From Polyodon spathula (Eukaryota > Chordata > Actinopteri > Acipenseriformes > Polyodontidae): 64,000 nt of DNA. Location: NCBI RefSeq assembly GCF_017654505.1, contig NC_054536.1:10775794-10839793 (forward strand), in the 5' to 3' direction. Shown piece after piece: positions 21,914 to 33,133 of the stretch. Numbering within the stretch: the stretch's first letter is position 1; every line of letters starts with the position of its first letter. Under the pieces are notes generated by a model. It did not search any database and was not told the origin of the DNA. It saw nothing but the letters and a program-made list of their open reading frames with translations. Both the position numbers and the translations under genes were made by a program.

Positions 21914-23793
21914 ATGTCCTGTAAACACAGAGTTCAACAAACAACAACATGGAAAAAGGGTTGCAATCTGAGGGGCACAGAGAAGAGAAATGGAGTTGAA
22001 GAAAACAAGGGGGTATATTTGAAGAAGTCAATTGGTTATTTTTTGGGGGTTAATTTTATAGTAGGTGTAATTGCAGGATCAGGGATATTTGTTTCTCCTG
22101 CCGTGCTCCTGGAGTATTCATGCCTCAATGTTGGAGTGGAATTCTCGATATGAGAAGCTTCTGGAGTTCTTTCCATGCTTGGAGCCCTCTGTTATGCTGA
22201 ACTGGGGGCTGCACTTCCTTTGTCAGGTGGAGAATACTATTATGTTAATAGAGGACTTGGACCAATTCCTGCCTTTTTACTATTGTGGATTCAAATAGTA
22301 TGCGCCTTGCCTATGAGCTCATCTATTAAAGCCCTGACATTTGCAGAGTATGCCGTTCAGCCTTTCTATTCTGGATGTCCTGCTGCAGTACTGGTGAGGA
22401 AAGGAGTTGCTGTTGCAGTTATCTTAACCATTTCATGTGTTAACTGTCTTAGTGTGAAAGGGGGGGTGTGGGTGCAGAGAATTTGCACGTTCCTAAAAAT
22501 GGTAGCTTTAGGTATAATTTCAATTGGTGGGCTGGTGCTGCTTGCCAAAGGTAGAACAGAGAACCTGGAAAATTCATTCAGTGGAGAGATTCCCAACGTG
22601 TAATAAATTGGACAAGCCTTCTATCAAGGGCTGAGGGCATTTTCAGGCTGGAATACTTTGAATTATCTTGAAGGTAAATACATGTTTATAATATTACACC
22701 TTGATAACACTTAGCCCTTTTTTACACCAACAAAAGAGTATTCTGATAAGATAAGCATTTGATTCAAGAAATGTAGTGTTTTCAGTAACATACTGGAATA
22801 AATCCCCATTGTCTTACTTATGAGTAAAATACACTACATGTAAGCAGGACAAAGCTTGTGAGCTGCAGTTGCCTTCACATACTTTTGCTGCCCAGAGCTT
22901 CTTTGGGTCTCCTGCTGGTATAGAGCTGGTCAGGTTCATTAGTTTCCTCCTTGATGTGAGCCAGCTGAAATGGTCTAGGTTCCAAAGCCCCTGTCACACC
23001 TGTCTTCATTTCAAGCTTTCCTTACTTTCCCTTAAGCATCTTTATGCATTCCAATAGTCTTGCTCACAATTTTCAGAATTTCCACCTTCTTTGGAGTCTC
23101 AATTGCCTTTGTATGTGTTTGTTATATCTGTTCCATAAAAATTGAATTTAATAGGATTAAATAGCATCTAATAAGCTATAAGCATTGCAGTTCAAAATTA
23201 GGCCTTAAAAGGGGACATTTACTTTGAAATACTGTAACAAAACACAATTGAAATTACTTACAAAAACTATGTTAGGTTTGCATCCCAAACCAGCATATCC
23301 AGGCATATTTTGGGAGTTAAGTGGGATACAGTACAGCCACATCATGGAGGTAAAAGTACAGTAATCGGTCCAATATCTGACTGCGGTGGGACTAGAGTAA
23401 GGGCGGATATGTAAAAAGTCGGATGACTAAATCTTGTTTTAAATCCCATTATACACAGCTGTAACAATTACTATATTCACACAATTATTGTTTTGAGATT
23501 CAGCTTTTATTAGGCAGCTCCCCTAAATCCCTTGATTAGACAGATACAGGGTATTAATGCAGTGAGCCTGCCATGTGCAGGAAGGATCCATATTACGGTA
23601 TTTGAGAAAAAAACAAAAAAACAAAAAAACTACATTGTTACTTTTCTTGTGTTTATTTCAGAGGAGATGAAAAACCCCAATAAAACTATCCCTCGGTGTA
23701 TTATAACAGTTGTGCCTTGTGTCATTGTGTTCTACCTGTTGGTTAATGTCTCCTATCTTACTGTCATGACACCAAAGGAAATGGTAACAATTT
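21914..23793 (+). pseudogene. slc7a13: SLC7A13-like amino acid transporter, copy B (disrupted first two exons)
   Basis: A large first exon (in frame from about 21914 to 22673) encodes LKKSIGYFLGVNFIVGV, AGSGIFVSPAVLLEYSCLNV, then CYAELGAALPLSGGEYYY and several hydrophobic helices. GSGIFVSP is the substrate-site signature of APC/SLC7 transporters, and LEYSCLNVGV fits SLC7A13. The exon ends at CTTGAAG before a GTAAAT donor; the second exon (23662-23793) follows TTTATTTCAG and encodes EEMKNPNKTIPRC plus a helix, with a GTAAAA donor. Lesions: in-frame TGA at 22151-22153 where the family has tryptophan, TAATAA at 22601-22606, and arginine for the usual tryptophan in GLWAFSG. The ATG at 21949 is in another frame, so the original start may also be shifted. 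No later exons were found. Probably a pseudogene, unless the stops are sequencing errors. Confidence 0.75.
23219..23793 (+). repeat. duplicated segment, copy B
   Basis: Partner of 16950-17882. Both contain TAATCGGTCCAAT(G/A)TC(C/T)GA and the 132-bp exon. Exon lengths are identical and the encoded residues differ at a minority of positions. Confidence 0.9.
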
Positions 23794-24183
23794 GTAAAAA
23801 TATGGGAGAGTTTATTGGGTGACATAGGAAGCACCAGGGAAGTAAAGAAAACTGGTTTCATTGATACAAGGTGCAATGGTATATGCCACCAGTTTTGTAG
23901 TCACAATTGCATAATGGCACATTCAAACTGTATTGAATTTTCTAAGTGCATGAATTAAGCGCAGTTTTCCAATTGCTATATTCAACCAAACCCAATTTAC
24001 CACATAATAGGACTTTTGTTCAGTCGCTTCCTGAGCACCAAAGTGCACAATTTGGTGGGTGTTCCCAGAGATAAGTGTTCCAACTGTCATATTCAAACCA
24101 AAATGAGTTTAACTCCTGGGCATCTGGATTTGTACTGGCCAGCCAGCTGTGCCCCAGAGTAAGTGACAAAAAGGTTTTTCAAA

Positions 24184-24264
<81 letters not shown>

Positions 24265-25271
24265 ATTTCTTTCTTTTAACAGTTTATTAATATCAACTTA
24301 TGTAAATATGACTAATTTTTTCATAGAACATGCATAGGTGCATAATTGGTGCAGTCAGAAAATGTAGGTGTTGATACATCGTATTTGCTGATCACAGTAA
24401 GTGAAAGCCGTGTTTGAATAGTGCTATGTAGGGATAGAACGAGTTCCCTACTTGAGGTAAAAATAGTCGCCATAAATAATGTATTTGATGATTTGTTGTG
24501 CTCTATTTGTGAATGTACTGTTTGTAATACTTTGCTGTCTATGCTTTATATTTTTAAAAATGTTTTTTTTTTTTAATGTTCAAACTTTTTATTTTTACTG
24601 TATTTTAATGTGTTAACCGCAGAAGCAAGTATGTCAACCTAAAACCGCTCATTTCACTAATAAACATTGTAATGAAAAGTAAATAAGACAAGTGTTTTTA
24701 TTTTATCTCAACTGCTGTCCTCTATGGCGTTCCTTGTTTTCTACAGAATCTGTTTGCTCAGTTCTCTTGGTAAAATGATAAATGTTCAGCTAACCTAACT
24801 TCACACTACAATATGTTAAAAACAAAATACAATGGAGGAAAAGCTTGTGGTTCTGATTTCTGATTTTCCAGAGTTGTATAATACAACATTAAGTAGGTTT
24901 GAAATCTGCCTTCATCAAACCAGAACTCATGTATCAGTCGATGATATTTGCTGCACCTTTTTCTTTTCTTGAGGGTGTCAAGGACCTACAGAGATCTTAC
25001 TTTTTTTTCTTTCTCTGGTAGAGCAGGGAGATGGCAATGATCTTTTTTTGTTTGCTATTCATTGTTGTTAGATGCACAGTATCACTGATTGTTGCCGTAT
25101 TTACATCGGAGTAAAAATAGATTGAACTATTTTGCTAACATCCTTACGCCACCGGACAATAGTCTCTGTCTGTCATGTGATTGGTTCACATCACTGTCAG
25201 TCTTTTCAAAGGAACGCCCTTCCTGCCTGCACCCACAACAAGAGGAAATGGCTAAACTCCGATTCTGTGAT
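23794..25271. other. non-coding stretch with TA microsatellite
   Basis: No later SLC7 exon could be found here. Contains a TA tract at 24187-24261 and short poly-T runs. Confidence 0.5.
24187..24261. repeat. (TA)n microsatellite
   Basis: About 75 bp of uninterrupted TA dinucleotides. Confidence 0.95.
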
Positions 25272-25275
25272 TTAC

Positions 25276-26095
25276 CACTAGAACTGCCGCGGTTATACTC
25301 ATACCTAAAACCACCGCCAACAGTCATTATGAGGGTTACATTTTAAACAACATCCATATTAAAATGAAAGACAAACTATCGGATACAACTCAAAAGTTGA
25401 TCATATCAAATATCTGCACAGCTGAAACGTTGTATTTAAATGAACAATTAAATGTAAAAGGGTTTATTTTCTAACTTACCACATATAAAGCACTACTTCA
25501 CAAAATGAAAAACTATAATAAAATAAACATTTCAAAAGTTTGTAAACAGGTATACGTACAAACAAAACTGTAAAAATTAAATTATTTTTTATTTACAATG
25601 AAAATAACATATGTTTTCTCTTGCGTGTCACTCTGTGTAACATTGAATCCAGGTTGAGCTGCAGCAGCCTGCTGCTTTGTAGTTTTCTGATCAAAATGTT
25701 TCGTGCTGAAGTGCTGTGGCTAGCTTCAAGATGAAATCTCTCCTACTGATATTTTCCCTGGTGCATTTCTTGTACAGGACCAAGGAATTGATGGCTGCCA
25801 GACCCAATACAGATAACAGCAGGCTTGTACAAATAAAAAAAATATAATATTGTAAGTTATGTTCAAAATAAAAACATGTAATGTAAAAGGCAGTCAAAAT
25901 TACTGCTTTGGCAGTTTTAGGTTGGCGAGATTATAACTTCCTTATTTTTGTGATCTTGCCTTTCAAACACTGTCAGGGTATTTAATACATGTACTTAGGA
26001 AAAGTCATAAACGCACAACTGCATAACTTTCAGGCAGAGTCATTTAAATTTGAAAACCTCAAACTCTCAAAATCATTGCCATGGTGGTTCTAGTG
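25276..26095 (-). mobile_element. piggyBac-type element, internally deleted
   Basis: The right end reads, on the minus strand, TTAA then CACTAGAACCACCATGG; the left end reads TTAC then CACTAGAACTGCCGCGG. The paired CACTAGAAC termini next to TTAA or its one-base variant are typical of piggyBac. The interior keeps only the C-terminal transposase fragment (25691-25897). Confidence 0.75.
25691..25897 (-). pseudogene. piggyBac transposase C-terminal fragment
   Basis: The minus-strand frame encodes VLGLAAINSLVLYKKCTREN followed by ISRRDFILKLATAL. This matches the end of the piggyBac transposase core, where an N-A-(Y/F)-V-L-Y-K segment is followed by (I)SRR-F-L-L and then the cysteine-rich domain. 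Catalytic aspartates are missing because the upstream part is deleted. Confidence 0.7.
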
Positions 26096-26099
26096 TTAA

Positions 26100-28729
26100 C
26101 AGAAAATACAAAACAAAGATGCTCCAAACACTAAAATGGTGATTAAAACATCACTGTCACTGTTTTCTGACTTGACAATGTAAACAAATATGACCACCGG
26201 GATATAAACTGGATTATACAGCAGTCAGCAAGCTATATGGCGAGCTGGACTACAAACTTCAAAATTAAAATTCTGTTATTTCTCTTATTTATTTATTTAC
26301 TTATGATGTAGCTGTTATATTTTAAAAAAACTGTTTGAAGAACAACCTTGGAGCCAGCGAGATGCTATATTTGTTTTGTGGCATAAAAATGTTATTTACC
26401 TTTTGGATTATTAATTCTGATGGCTGAACTGCAGCAAAAAATATCACTAATTGCAGACTGAAAGCCTCTGTTGGTATAATACTGCCATTTAGCATATTTC
26501 ACACAGCAAATTCCCAGTTTTGAGAAAATAGTGACCTTTTACTATTGGAACATTCAATACTGCATTTAAGCCTAGTGTGGAAACAATATGCTAAATGCCT
26601 TTCAAAAAGTAAAAAATAAAATCTGGCAAAAAAATCTTTGCAATTATCAACACGTCAAGCGGGGACTGGACCGGGGAGCTCATTTTTACATTCATTTCAT
26701 GCAACAACCAATACTTTTCCAGACAGGTACAGTACATTTAAAAGTATTCCATTTGGCAGTCTGCGCTTTTGAGTTACCCCCTCTTGCCCAACTTCCACTT
26801 ACTGTACAAACCGGTGTATAAGTCAGTTTTCTGGGCATTTTTGCAGGGCCCTTAAAAAGGGGAGTGACTAATACACTGGTGTGACATATGCACCGGAGTG
26901 TGTAATATTAAACTACTGTACTAGAGCCACAGTGAGATTACTACAGTCACGGGTATGGCTCACACAAACTATCAATAACCACATTATTATTTCAGGATCT
27001 ACGTCATTCAGGTCATGTTGCTAGTTGGAAACGCAAGCTTTAAGACTCTTGACTAACCTCCTCTCAAAAACGTCACAGCTATACTGCTTCACTGTTGACA
27101 CAATAGATGTCAGTCTCTATGAATTTTGTTATTCCCACCCTCCCGAGCCATTGATTTGTCAACATTCAGACTGAACCCGCCCCTGGGAACAGTAGCAACC
27201 AGCTATTGGTTAGAAAGACGAGTAGTAAACTTCAAGGCTTTAGTTTGTTGTAACTGCAATGCTACAATAATGCTGGTGGCTTTGAGTCTGGATAAAGTAG
27301 AGCAGTCAGACAAAAAACAAAAATGTAGTATCAAAAACCCCAGTATCAGATTTTGTCAAAGTAAAGGATTACTGTCTCACATTTAGTCATCTAAACTCAT
27401 GATGTCATGCCTGTCTCTGGCATTCTGAGTTCTTTGCTATTTGGTGCAATACACTATTTTATATTTCAAGATTCACAATGACATTTTCAGTGACTAGGAC
27501 AACTTTTCCAGAAGTTCAAATCAGTTATGTACATATTTCACATGAGTTTATCTGTAGCTAGTTAAAGAAAAGGGACTGTAGCCAGGTAATTTGAGATAAT
27601 ATGCAAAGTATAAAGCAGCCTGTGACTGAATGAGTGGCCTGGGTTAAAACAATGCATGTGCCTTATCACAACAGTGTTCCAACTATAACTTACAGTCTGG
27701 GGCTTGTGTCTTACTTGCTTATGGCAAATCAGAAAGAACTTGTAGTGATCTTCTCATGTAAGTTTTTCACTTGAGTCCCTCAGGTCCTTATCTGAGCATT
27801 GTTTACCAGCCACTCATTTAGTTAGGCAGCTGATCACAAATGAATAACAAACTGAGTGTTATCACATTTAGTGGAAAAGCTGTTAAAGCTTGTTGCACAG
27901 TGTGCCCTACTTGTATAATGCTCATGCAAAGTTAAAATGTTTTTTTGTTTTTATTTGCATCAGCGTCCATAGAGCACAGAGGTGTCTATATACTCATACA
28001 AGCTCTCCTCTCAGGAATGCATCACTATTATTTTGGAAAGTAAATTTCTTGACGTTGTATCTGGTCAAGATTTAATATCTTCCGTTTGTCTTGAAACCCT
28101 GCAATACCTCTTTAAATCCACAAATCCAGCTTCTAAACGGTCTATTCAAATATTTCTTCAAATGGTTAAAAATTGTGAAATTAGATTCTTACTGTATGAA
28201 ATGCCTTAAATCCTCTTAAGATTGTCCATCATCCGATTCATTGGGCCCCATCAGGACTTTAGTAATCATAGCCACATGATGCTACTTAGCAAGCTTATTG
28301 AGCTTATGGCTGTTCAACATTATTGATTTATATGTCAAGGTTGCCTTATTTTTGATGTGCCCTTTTATTATAAGAAACCAATTATCTGCCTCATTGTGGC
28401 AATCCCAAGGGAACTTCATATACGTTCTGTAGGTAACTGACATGCCCTCTGGATTGAATAGTGAATGCAAATGATTTCTACTGGCTTCACTGGTCCAGTA
28501 TTTAAACCAAATAATTCATTAAATTGGTCACTATATGTATTTGATTCTCTCCATTTATTTAACTAAGAATTAAAAGATCAATGAATACCAGTTCTACAAA
28601 GCCCATTTTTGTTAAGTAGGTTTTCCAATATTACCGGTAAAACATTATATAATGTTTTTTTTTTTTTTTAAAACAAGTACAAGTCAGTGTGTATTCGTGT
28701 TATTCTGTAGCGTACTCCTCACCAGGGGA
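26100..28729. other. non-coding stretch
   Basis: Apart from the short palindrome at 26810-26897 I see no gene, RNA or transposon with defined ends. ORFs here are short and featureless. Confidence 0.5.
26810..26897. repeat. short palindromic repeat, copy 2
   Basis: ACCGGTGTATAAGTCA pairs with TGACTAATACACTGGT around a GGGC-containing centre, followed by ACATATGCACCGG. Structure and flank match 6101-6185. Confidence 0.45.
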
Positions 28730-28998
28730 AAGCACACAGTATTTAAGCGATGTGTGTGTGTGTGTGTGTGTGTGCTGGTATTTGTACTCCTGACTCTGGA
28801 AAGCACACAGTGTTTAAGCGATGTGTGTGTGTGTTGGTATTCATACTCCTGACTGGAAAGCATACAGTATTTAAGCGACATGTGTGTGTGTGTGTGTGTG
28901 TGTGTGTTGGTGTTCATATCCCTGACTCTGGAAAGCATACAGTATTTAAGCGATGTGTGTGTGCTGGTAGTCATACTCCTGACTCTGGAAAGCACTGA
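28730..28998. repeat. minisatellite with GT cores
   Basis: Five consecutive units of about 45-70 bp each carry GGAAAGCA(C/T)ACAGT, (A/G)TTTAAGCGA, a variable (TG)n run, then a GGT(A/G)(T/G)TCAT..CTCCTGACT segment. Length differences come mainly from the TG runs. Confidence 0.9.
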
Positions 28999-29079
28999 CT
29001 GATCACATTTAATTAAATGCACAGGGGAATGTCAGGGGGCGTTTGATACTATTAAGCAAAGACTCTGCCAAGGCCCCAC

Positions 29080-29474
29080 CCTTATCACACCAGATTTCGA
29101 TGAGGAATCCATCCTCCACACTGATACTTTGGATGTTGGTCTGGGGGAAGTCTTGTCCCAGCAGGTCGATGGAGTAGAACACCCCATCCTGTACATAAAT
29201 TTTAAAAAGGCTCCCTCGTGAGCGTAACTACTCCATCATTGAAAAGGAATGTCTGGAAATTACATGGGCCAATCAGACCTTATGGTACTACCTACTGGGA
29301 CATTCATTCAGTCGTGTCACTGACCACGCCCCATTCAGATGATTAAGCACGATGAAGGATAGCAACACCCGAAATAACTCAGTGCTATCTAGTGCTGCAA
29401 CCCTTCATGTATTTTATGACACACCGCGCAGGGAAAGATCATCAAAATGCAGATTACTTTTTCTGGGAGGGGGG
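29080..29474 (+). pseudogene. Ty3/gypsy RNase H fragment
   Basis: The translation shows LHTDTLDVGLGEVLSQQVDG, HPILYINFK, ERNYSIIEKECLEITWA, WYYLLGHSFSRVTDHAPF and, in another frame, HRAGKDHQNADYF. This is the gypsy RNase H domain in order: the TDASD-like motif (TDTLD), the IEKECLA motif, TDH, and the terminal AGKDHxNAD. Two or more frameshifts and stops show it is dead. It runs into a purine tract and an LTR, so it is the 3' end of a 5'-truncated element. Confidence 0.85.
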
Positions 29475-30195
29475 TGTAATGGGGATAATAGATTCAGCGG
29501 AGTGTTCCTTCGGCTGCACTCTGAGCAGTGGGATATGTGACAGAGAGCGAATGAATCCTAGTCAACCATCTCCCTCCCTCTGTAATGGATGGTTTGGCAG
29601 TTCATTCCAAGGTCGGTCGGAAGCCGGCCATGAAGGGGGCGGGGCCACGATACCAGAAGTCATTGCCCTAATGCGGTAGGCGATGTGTCAGTCATGGATT
29701 CGAGGAGGTGTGATTGGCCCCGCCACCGAAAGAGGGCATGACGGAGGGTATTTAGGGGAAGTGGCCCCAGCAATCTGTTCCTTTTGATGTGGTTACCGCT
29801 AGGACCAAAAAAGGAAACAACCTATTAGTAGTCATGAGTGAAGTGTTTTGTTTGTTTGTTACTGTCTGTATTTGTCAAGCCAGTGTTAAACCCGGACTGC
29901 ACTACTCCTGTACCTTATACCACTACGTTAAATCATCGCACCTGCACCTGAGCACTCACTGTCTGGAGACGCATCTGTATCTGTGTTGTGTGCCTGTGTT
30001 TTGCAATATTATTTCAGGACTGAAACACCTTGGTTTATACACTGGCAATACCTATACTTGGGTAGAGTCAGCGTTATTATTTCAGCAGTCAAGCGAACCA
30101 AAAAGAAAATAAAAATAATTGTTTGAACTGTGAACTTTGTGTTTGGAGCACCTGCATCACCACTACACCTATGCACTGCAATCCACTTTGCCACA
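29475..30195 (+). mobile_element. 3' LTR of the truncated gypsy element
   Basis: Starts TGTAATGGGG right after the purine tract GGGAGGGGGG and ends CCACTTTGCCACA, about 721 bp. It contains a GGGTATTTAGGGG box region and GTGTTTTGTTTGTTTGT. Its end is shared with the LTRs at 4.0 and 33.1 kb. Confidence 0.75.
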
Positions 30196-31556
30196 ATTGT
30201 ACAGTATTTATCGAGTTTACTCATGACTTCAAGATAGTGCTGCATTTAGTTACTCCCAGACCCAAAATCTTATCTGAAGCGCTGTTTCTAGGTTTTTATA
30301 TTTTTATATTAATTCAATTGAAAGAGAAAGCATAGTCATTTTGCTTCACTTTTGTTTGCTACAATAAGCTTTGTTTGGGTCTGCTATCACAGAAACACAG
30401 TAGTTATATAATTCTATAGTTCTGACAGGGAAAGAACTCATGGATAAACAAGTCAGTAAAAGAGGCAGACTAGTGAAAAAGACATTTTGATTTCCAAAAA
30501 GCAAAACACTCTAAAACCAACAGCATGTGTGATAATGATATTTGTGTAGTTGTGTGTTTGTTTGTGGGTATGGGGATAGGGGTCAGTTAAAATGTGCTCT
30601 GTACCTTCACCTTGCTTGCTTTTGGACCTTCACATTAAATAATTGACTGCCCCTGGACTAGCGTAATCTTACTCAGCCAGAGTATTTATTTATTGAGCCA
30701 TGTTACAAGCGAGACATGTTGTCTATCCTGTGCTTTACTCTATCTCCGGTCAAGACAGGTAGACCTTCCATTACAATACATAATTATCTTAAGCTGTCAT
30801 GAGATTTTTTAAGGAGAGCTCTAAGCCACCCTTTGTGCAGTACCATGTGTTCAGACCGACAGTGGAAAATACATAATGTTTTGTGGAATAATTAGGTCAT
30901 CAAATTACCCCCACCCTCTGTATCTTGCAATACCATGATTTCCATTCCATGAGAGCAAGTATTAAAACTTATGTTGATTTGAACTCGGCTCTTGCCAAAA
31001 TTAGCACCAACTAAGTAGCCTTACAGTAAACTAATGTAATCCTTCTGCATCTCCATCCATTTGCGTTTCCTTCCATCTGATGATGTTTCTATCCTTCTGC
31101 CTGGTGTTGATAGCTGAAGTGTAATGCTGGCTCCAGGGATCAGCTTATTTTGCCTCCCCAGTGCATCAGCACACATTGGCTGTGATGCTGGCTCCGGGTA
31201 TCAAGCACAGTGTGATCTCCCCAGCACATCAGCATGACAACCGTGTAAGGAATTTTGCAATAGATTTTGTGTTAGAACTGATAATTCTTTTATAATGTTA
31301 TAATGTTTATAATGGAAGTGGTATTTTGGGTTTTTGAGTTCAGGAATGTAAGGCGAGCAGGGTCGTCTGTTCTGCTCTGAAGTGAATGCATTGTCTTGTG
31401 CTCAGTTCTACCAATCTCACTGTAGCCCAGAGCGACGTGACTCTATTCAATATAATTATTCTATTCTGAGCTATACTGATAAACATATATATTTGACACC
31501 ACTAATATTGTTTATCAGTTTCATTATTTCTTACAACTGCCTGGATTGAGCTAAGT
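30196..31556. other. non-coding stretch
   Basis: No gene supported. Contains a repeat-like block at 31085-31255. Confidence 0.5.
31085..31255. repeat. two diverged tandem units of about 70 bp
   Basis: AATGCTGGCTCCAGGGATCA...CTCCCCAGTGCATCAGCA is repeated as GATGCTGGCTCCGGGTATCA...CTCCCCAGCACATCAGCA. Superfamily not identified. Confidence 0.6.
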
Positions 31557-31561
31557 AGGGT

Positions 31562-32163
31562 TGTGGCAAAGTGCCTGCCCCTGTGTTTATTTTGTGTTGT
31601 ATGTTGTGTGTTAATGTTGGTGTATAGTCATTGGTACACGGGATATAAACGGGTCTGTGTAACAGAAGTGTTTAAAATGTATATTTATATTTAGGCACTA
31701 GGATTGCACAGCACTTCACATGCAAGTAAAAAGTAATAATATGTGAGCACGGGGAATTGTACTTTATTAATTCATGTGCAGTTGTACCGCGACTCCAAAT
31801 GAATGATTGATTAGCAATCGAGTCTCGGTACAGCTGCATAAAAGCTGCATGTTTTCACTCACTCGGGGTTGTGTGTTCGGTGAGTGGAGAAGGGGATTGG
31901 AGCCGGAGGTAAGAAGAAGAAGAAGAAGAGTTAAAAACATCAGCTCACTGTGTTTGTTTAGTGTTAGTCCATTTTTGTTTAATCTCTTTGTGCTGTGTCC
32001 TGTGTTTTTGTTTGTCTTGCAACTTTTTATTTTCTGACTGTCTGTTCACTATTAAATGCTGAGCGAGACCATTCGCTCAGCTCCACCAAACTCCACCCTC
32101 TGTCGTTTATTTCCTGGTTCCTGTTTCTGGTCTGACGTTCCCCCTCCGGCCGTCTTTGTGACA
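31562..32163 (+). mobile_element. solo LTR related to the 8.4-11.8 kb element, with TSD
   Basis: Begins TGTGGCAAAGTGCCTGCCCC and ends CGTCTTTGTGACA, 602 bp, flanked by a perfect AGGGT duplication (31557-31561 and 32164-32168). It shares the whole layout of the 8.4-kb LTRs (GGTGTATAGTCATTGGTACA, GGGATATAAACGGGTCTGTG, GGCCGTCT end) but is clearly diverged, so it represents an older or separate subfamily. Confidence 0.9.
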
Positions 32164-32399
32164 AGGGTACATCTCTGGGTCTTCAAGTGGGCCCCTTCCA
32201 TCCTTTGTGTTTCAGTGGCTAGCCCATGACACCTGTGATAGAAATACAATGAACCTTGGTTGTAAATTTTTTGGTGGGCTGGCCTGACAGTTTTTTCCTC
32301 GGGTCGGGAAGTCAGTCAGACTGGAAAAAGGCGAGACTCCATTACAAGAACGTATGGATCTGGAAGTTAATCAGCTGCATTCGTTTACCAAGGGGTCAT

Positions 32400-32607
32400 G
32401 CGTGTCACTTTTTTACACAGAGAATTGTGAGGGTCTGGAATCAACTCCCCAGTAATGTTGTTGAAGCTGACACCCTGGGATCCTTCAAGAAGCTGCTTGA
32501 TGAGATTTTGGGATCAATAAGCTACTAACAACCAAACGAGCAAGATGGGCCGAATGGCCTCCTCTCGTTTGTAAACTTTCTTATGTTCTTATGTTCTTAT
32601 GTTCTTA
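32400..32607 (+). pseudogene. L2/CR1-like LINE 3' end, severely 5'-truncated
   Basis: Encodes FFTQRIVRVWNQLPSNVVEA, then LGSFKKLLDEILGSISY and a stop, followed by GATGGGCCGAATGGCCTCCT and a tandem TTATGTTC tail. It is almost identical to 36450-36655, so both come from one active family. Confidence 0.9.
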
Positions 32608-33133
32608 TATAAGGGGGGTGAGGAATCGTAATCTGTTCCTTCACTTGGTTTGTGAACTTGAACCTGAAGGACCGTGAGAGACGCAGTAACCACTGCTGAA
32701 ATAAACCTGTGTTTTAAGAATAGTCGTGAGTGTTTTGTTTGTTTGTGCTTGTTAGTAATTGTCTGTGTTTATAAACCACCAGATGGATAACACGTATCTG
32801 GAGCTGTCGCCTTGGGCAGCACAAGCCGGATCAGAACTTTCACTTGTATCACTGTAAACTGTATTGTATCACAATTACTAATTCACGTCTTGTGTATGTG
32901 TTTTGTGTTTAATGTGGGAAGACAATAACAGGACTATTATTTCTGGACCAACCCAGGGATTATAAATGTAAGTAATACACGCCGCTGTGTTACTTATCAG
33001 CGTTATTATTTATCGTTTGTTTTGCCGTCAGGCACTGGACATAAGGAATAAAATAAAACAAACCTTTTACACCTGGATTACAATTATCTGTCTGTTCTTT
33101 GATCACCTGCACACTATTAACCACTTTACCACA
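32608..33133 (+). mobile_element. LTR fragment (R/U5 side), gypsy type
   Basis: Shares ATCTGTTCCTT, GTGAGTGTTTTGTTTGTTTG, a GATGG...GGAGCTGTCGCC block and the ACCACTTTACCACA end with the LTRs at 29.5 kb and 4.0 kb. Its 5' part is missing where the LINE tail abuts it. Confidence 0.6.

Noticed and set aside
24616..24660. Second piggyBac end (TTAACCGCAGAAG)
   Set aside because: Does not pair with CACTAGAAC termini; TTAA alone is uninformative in A+T-rich DNA.
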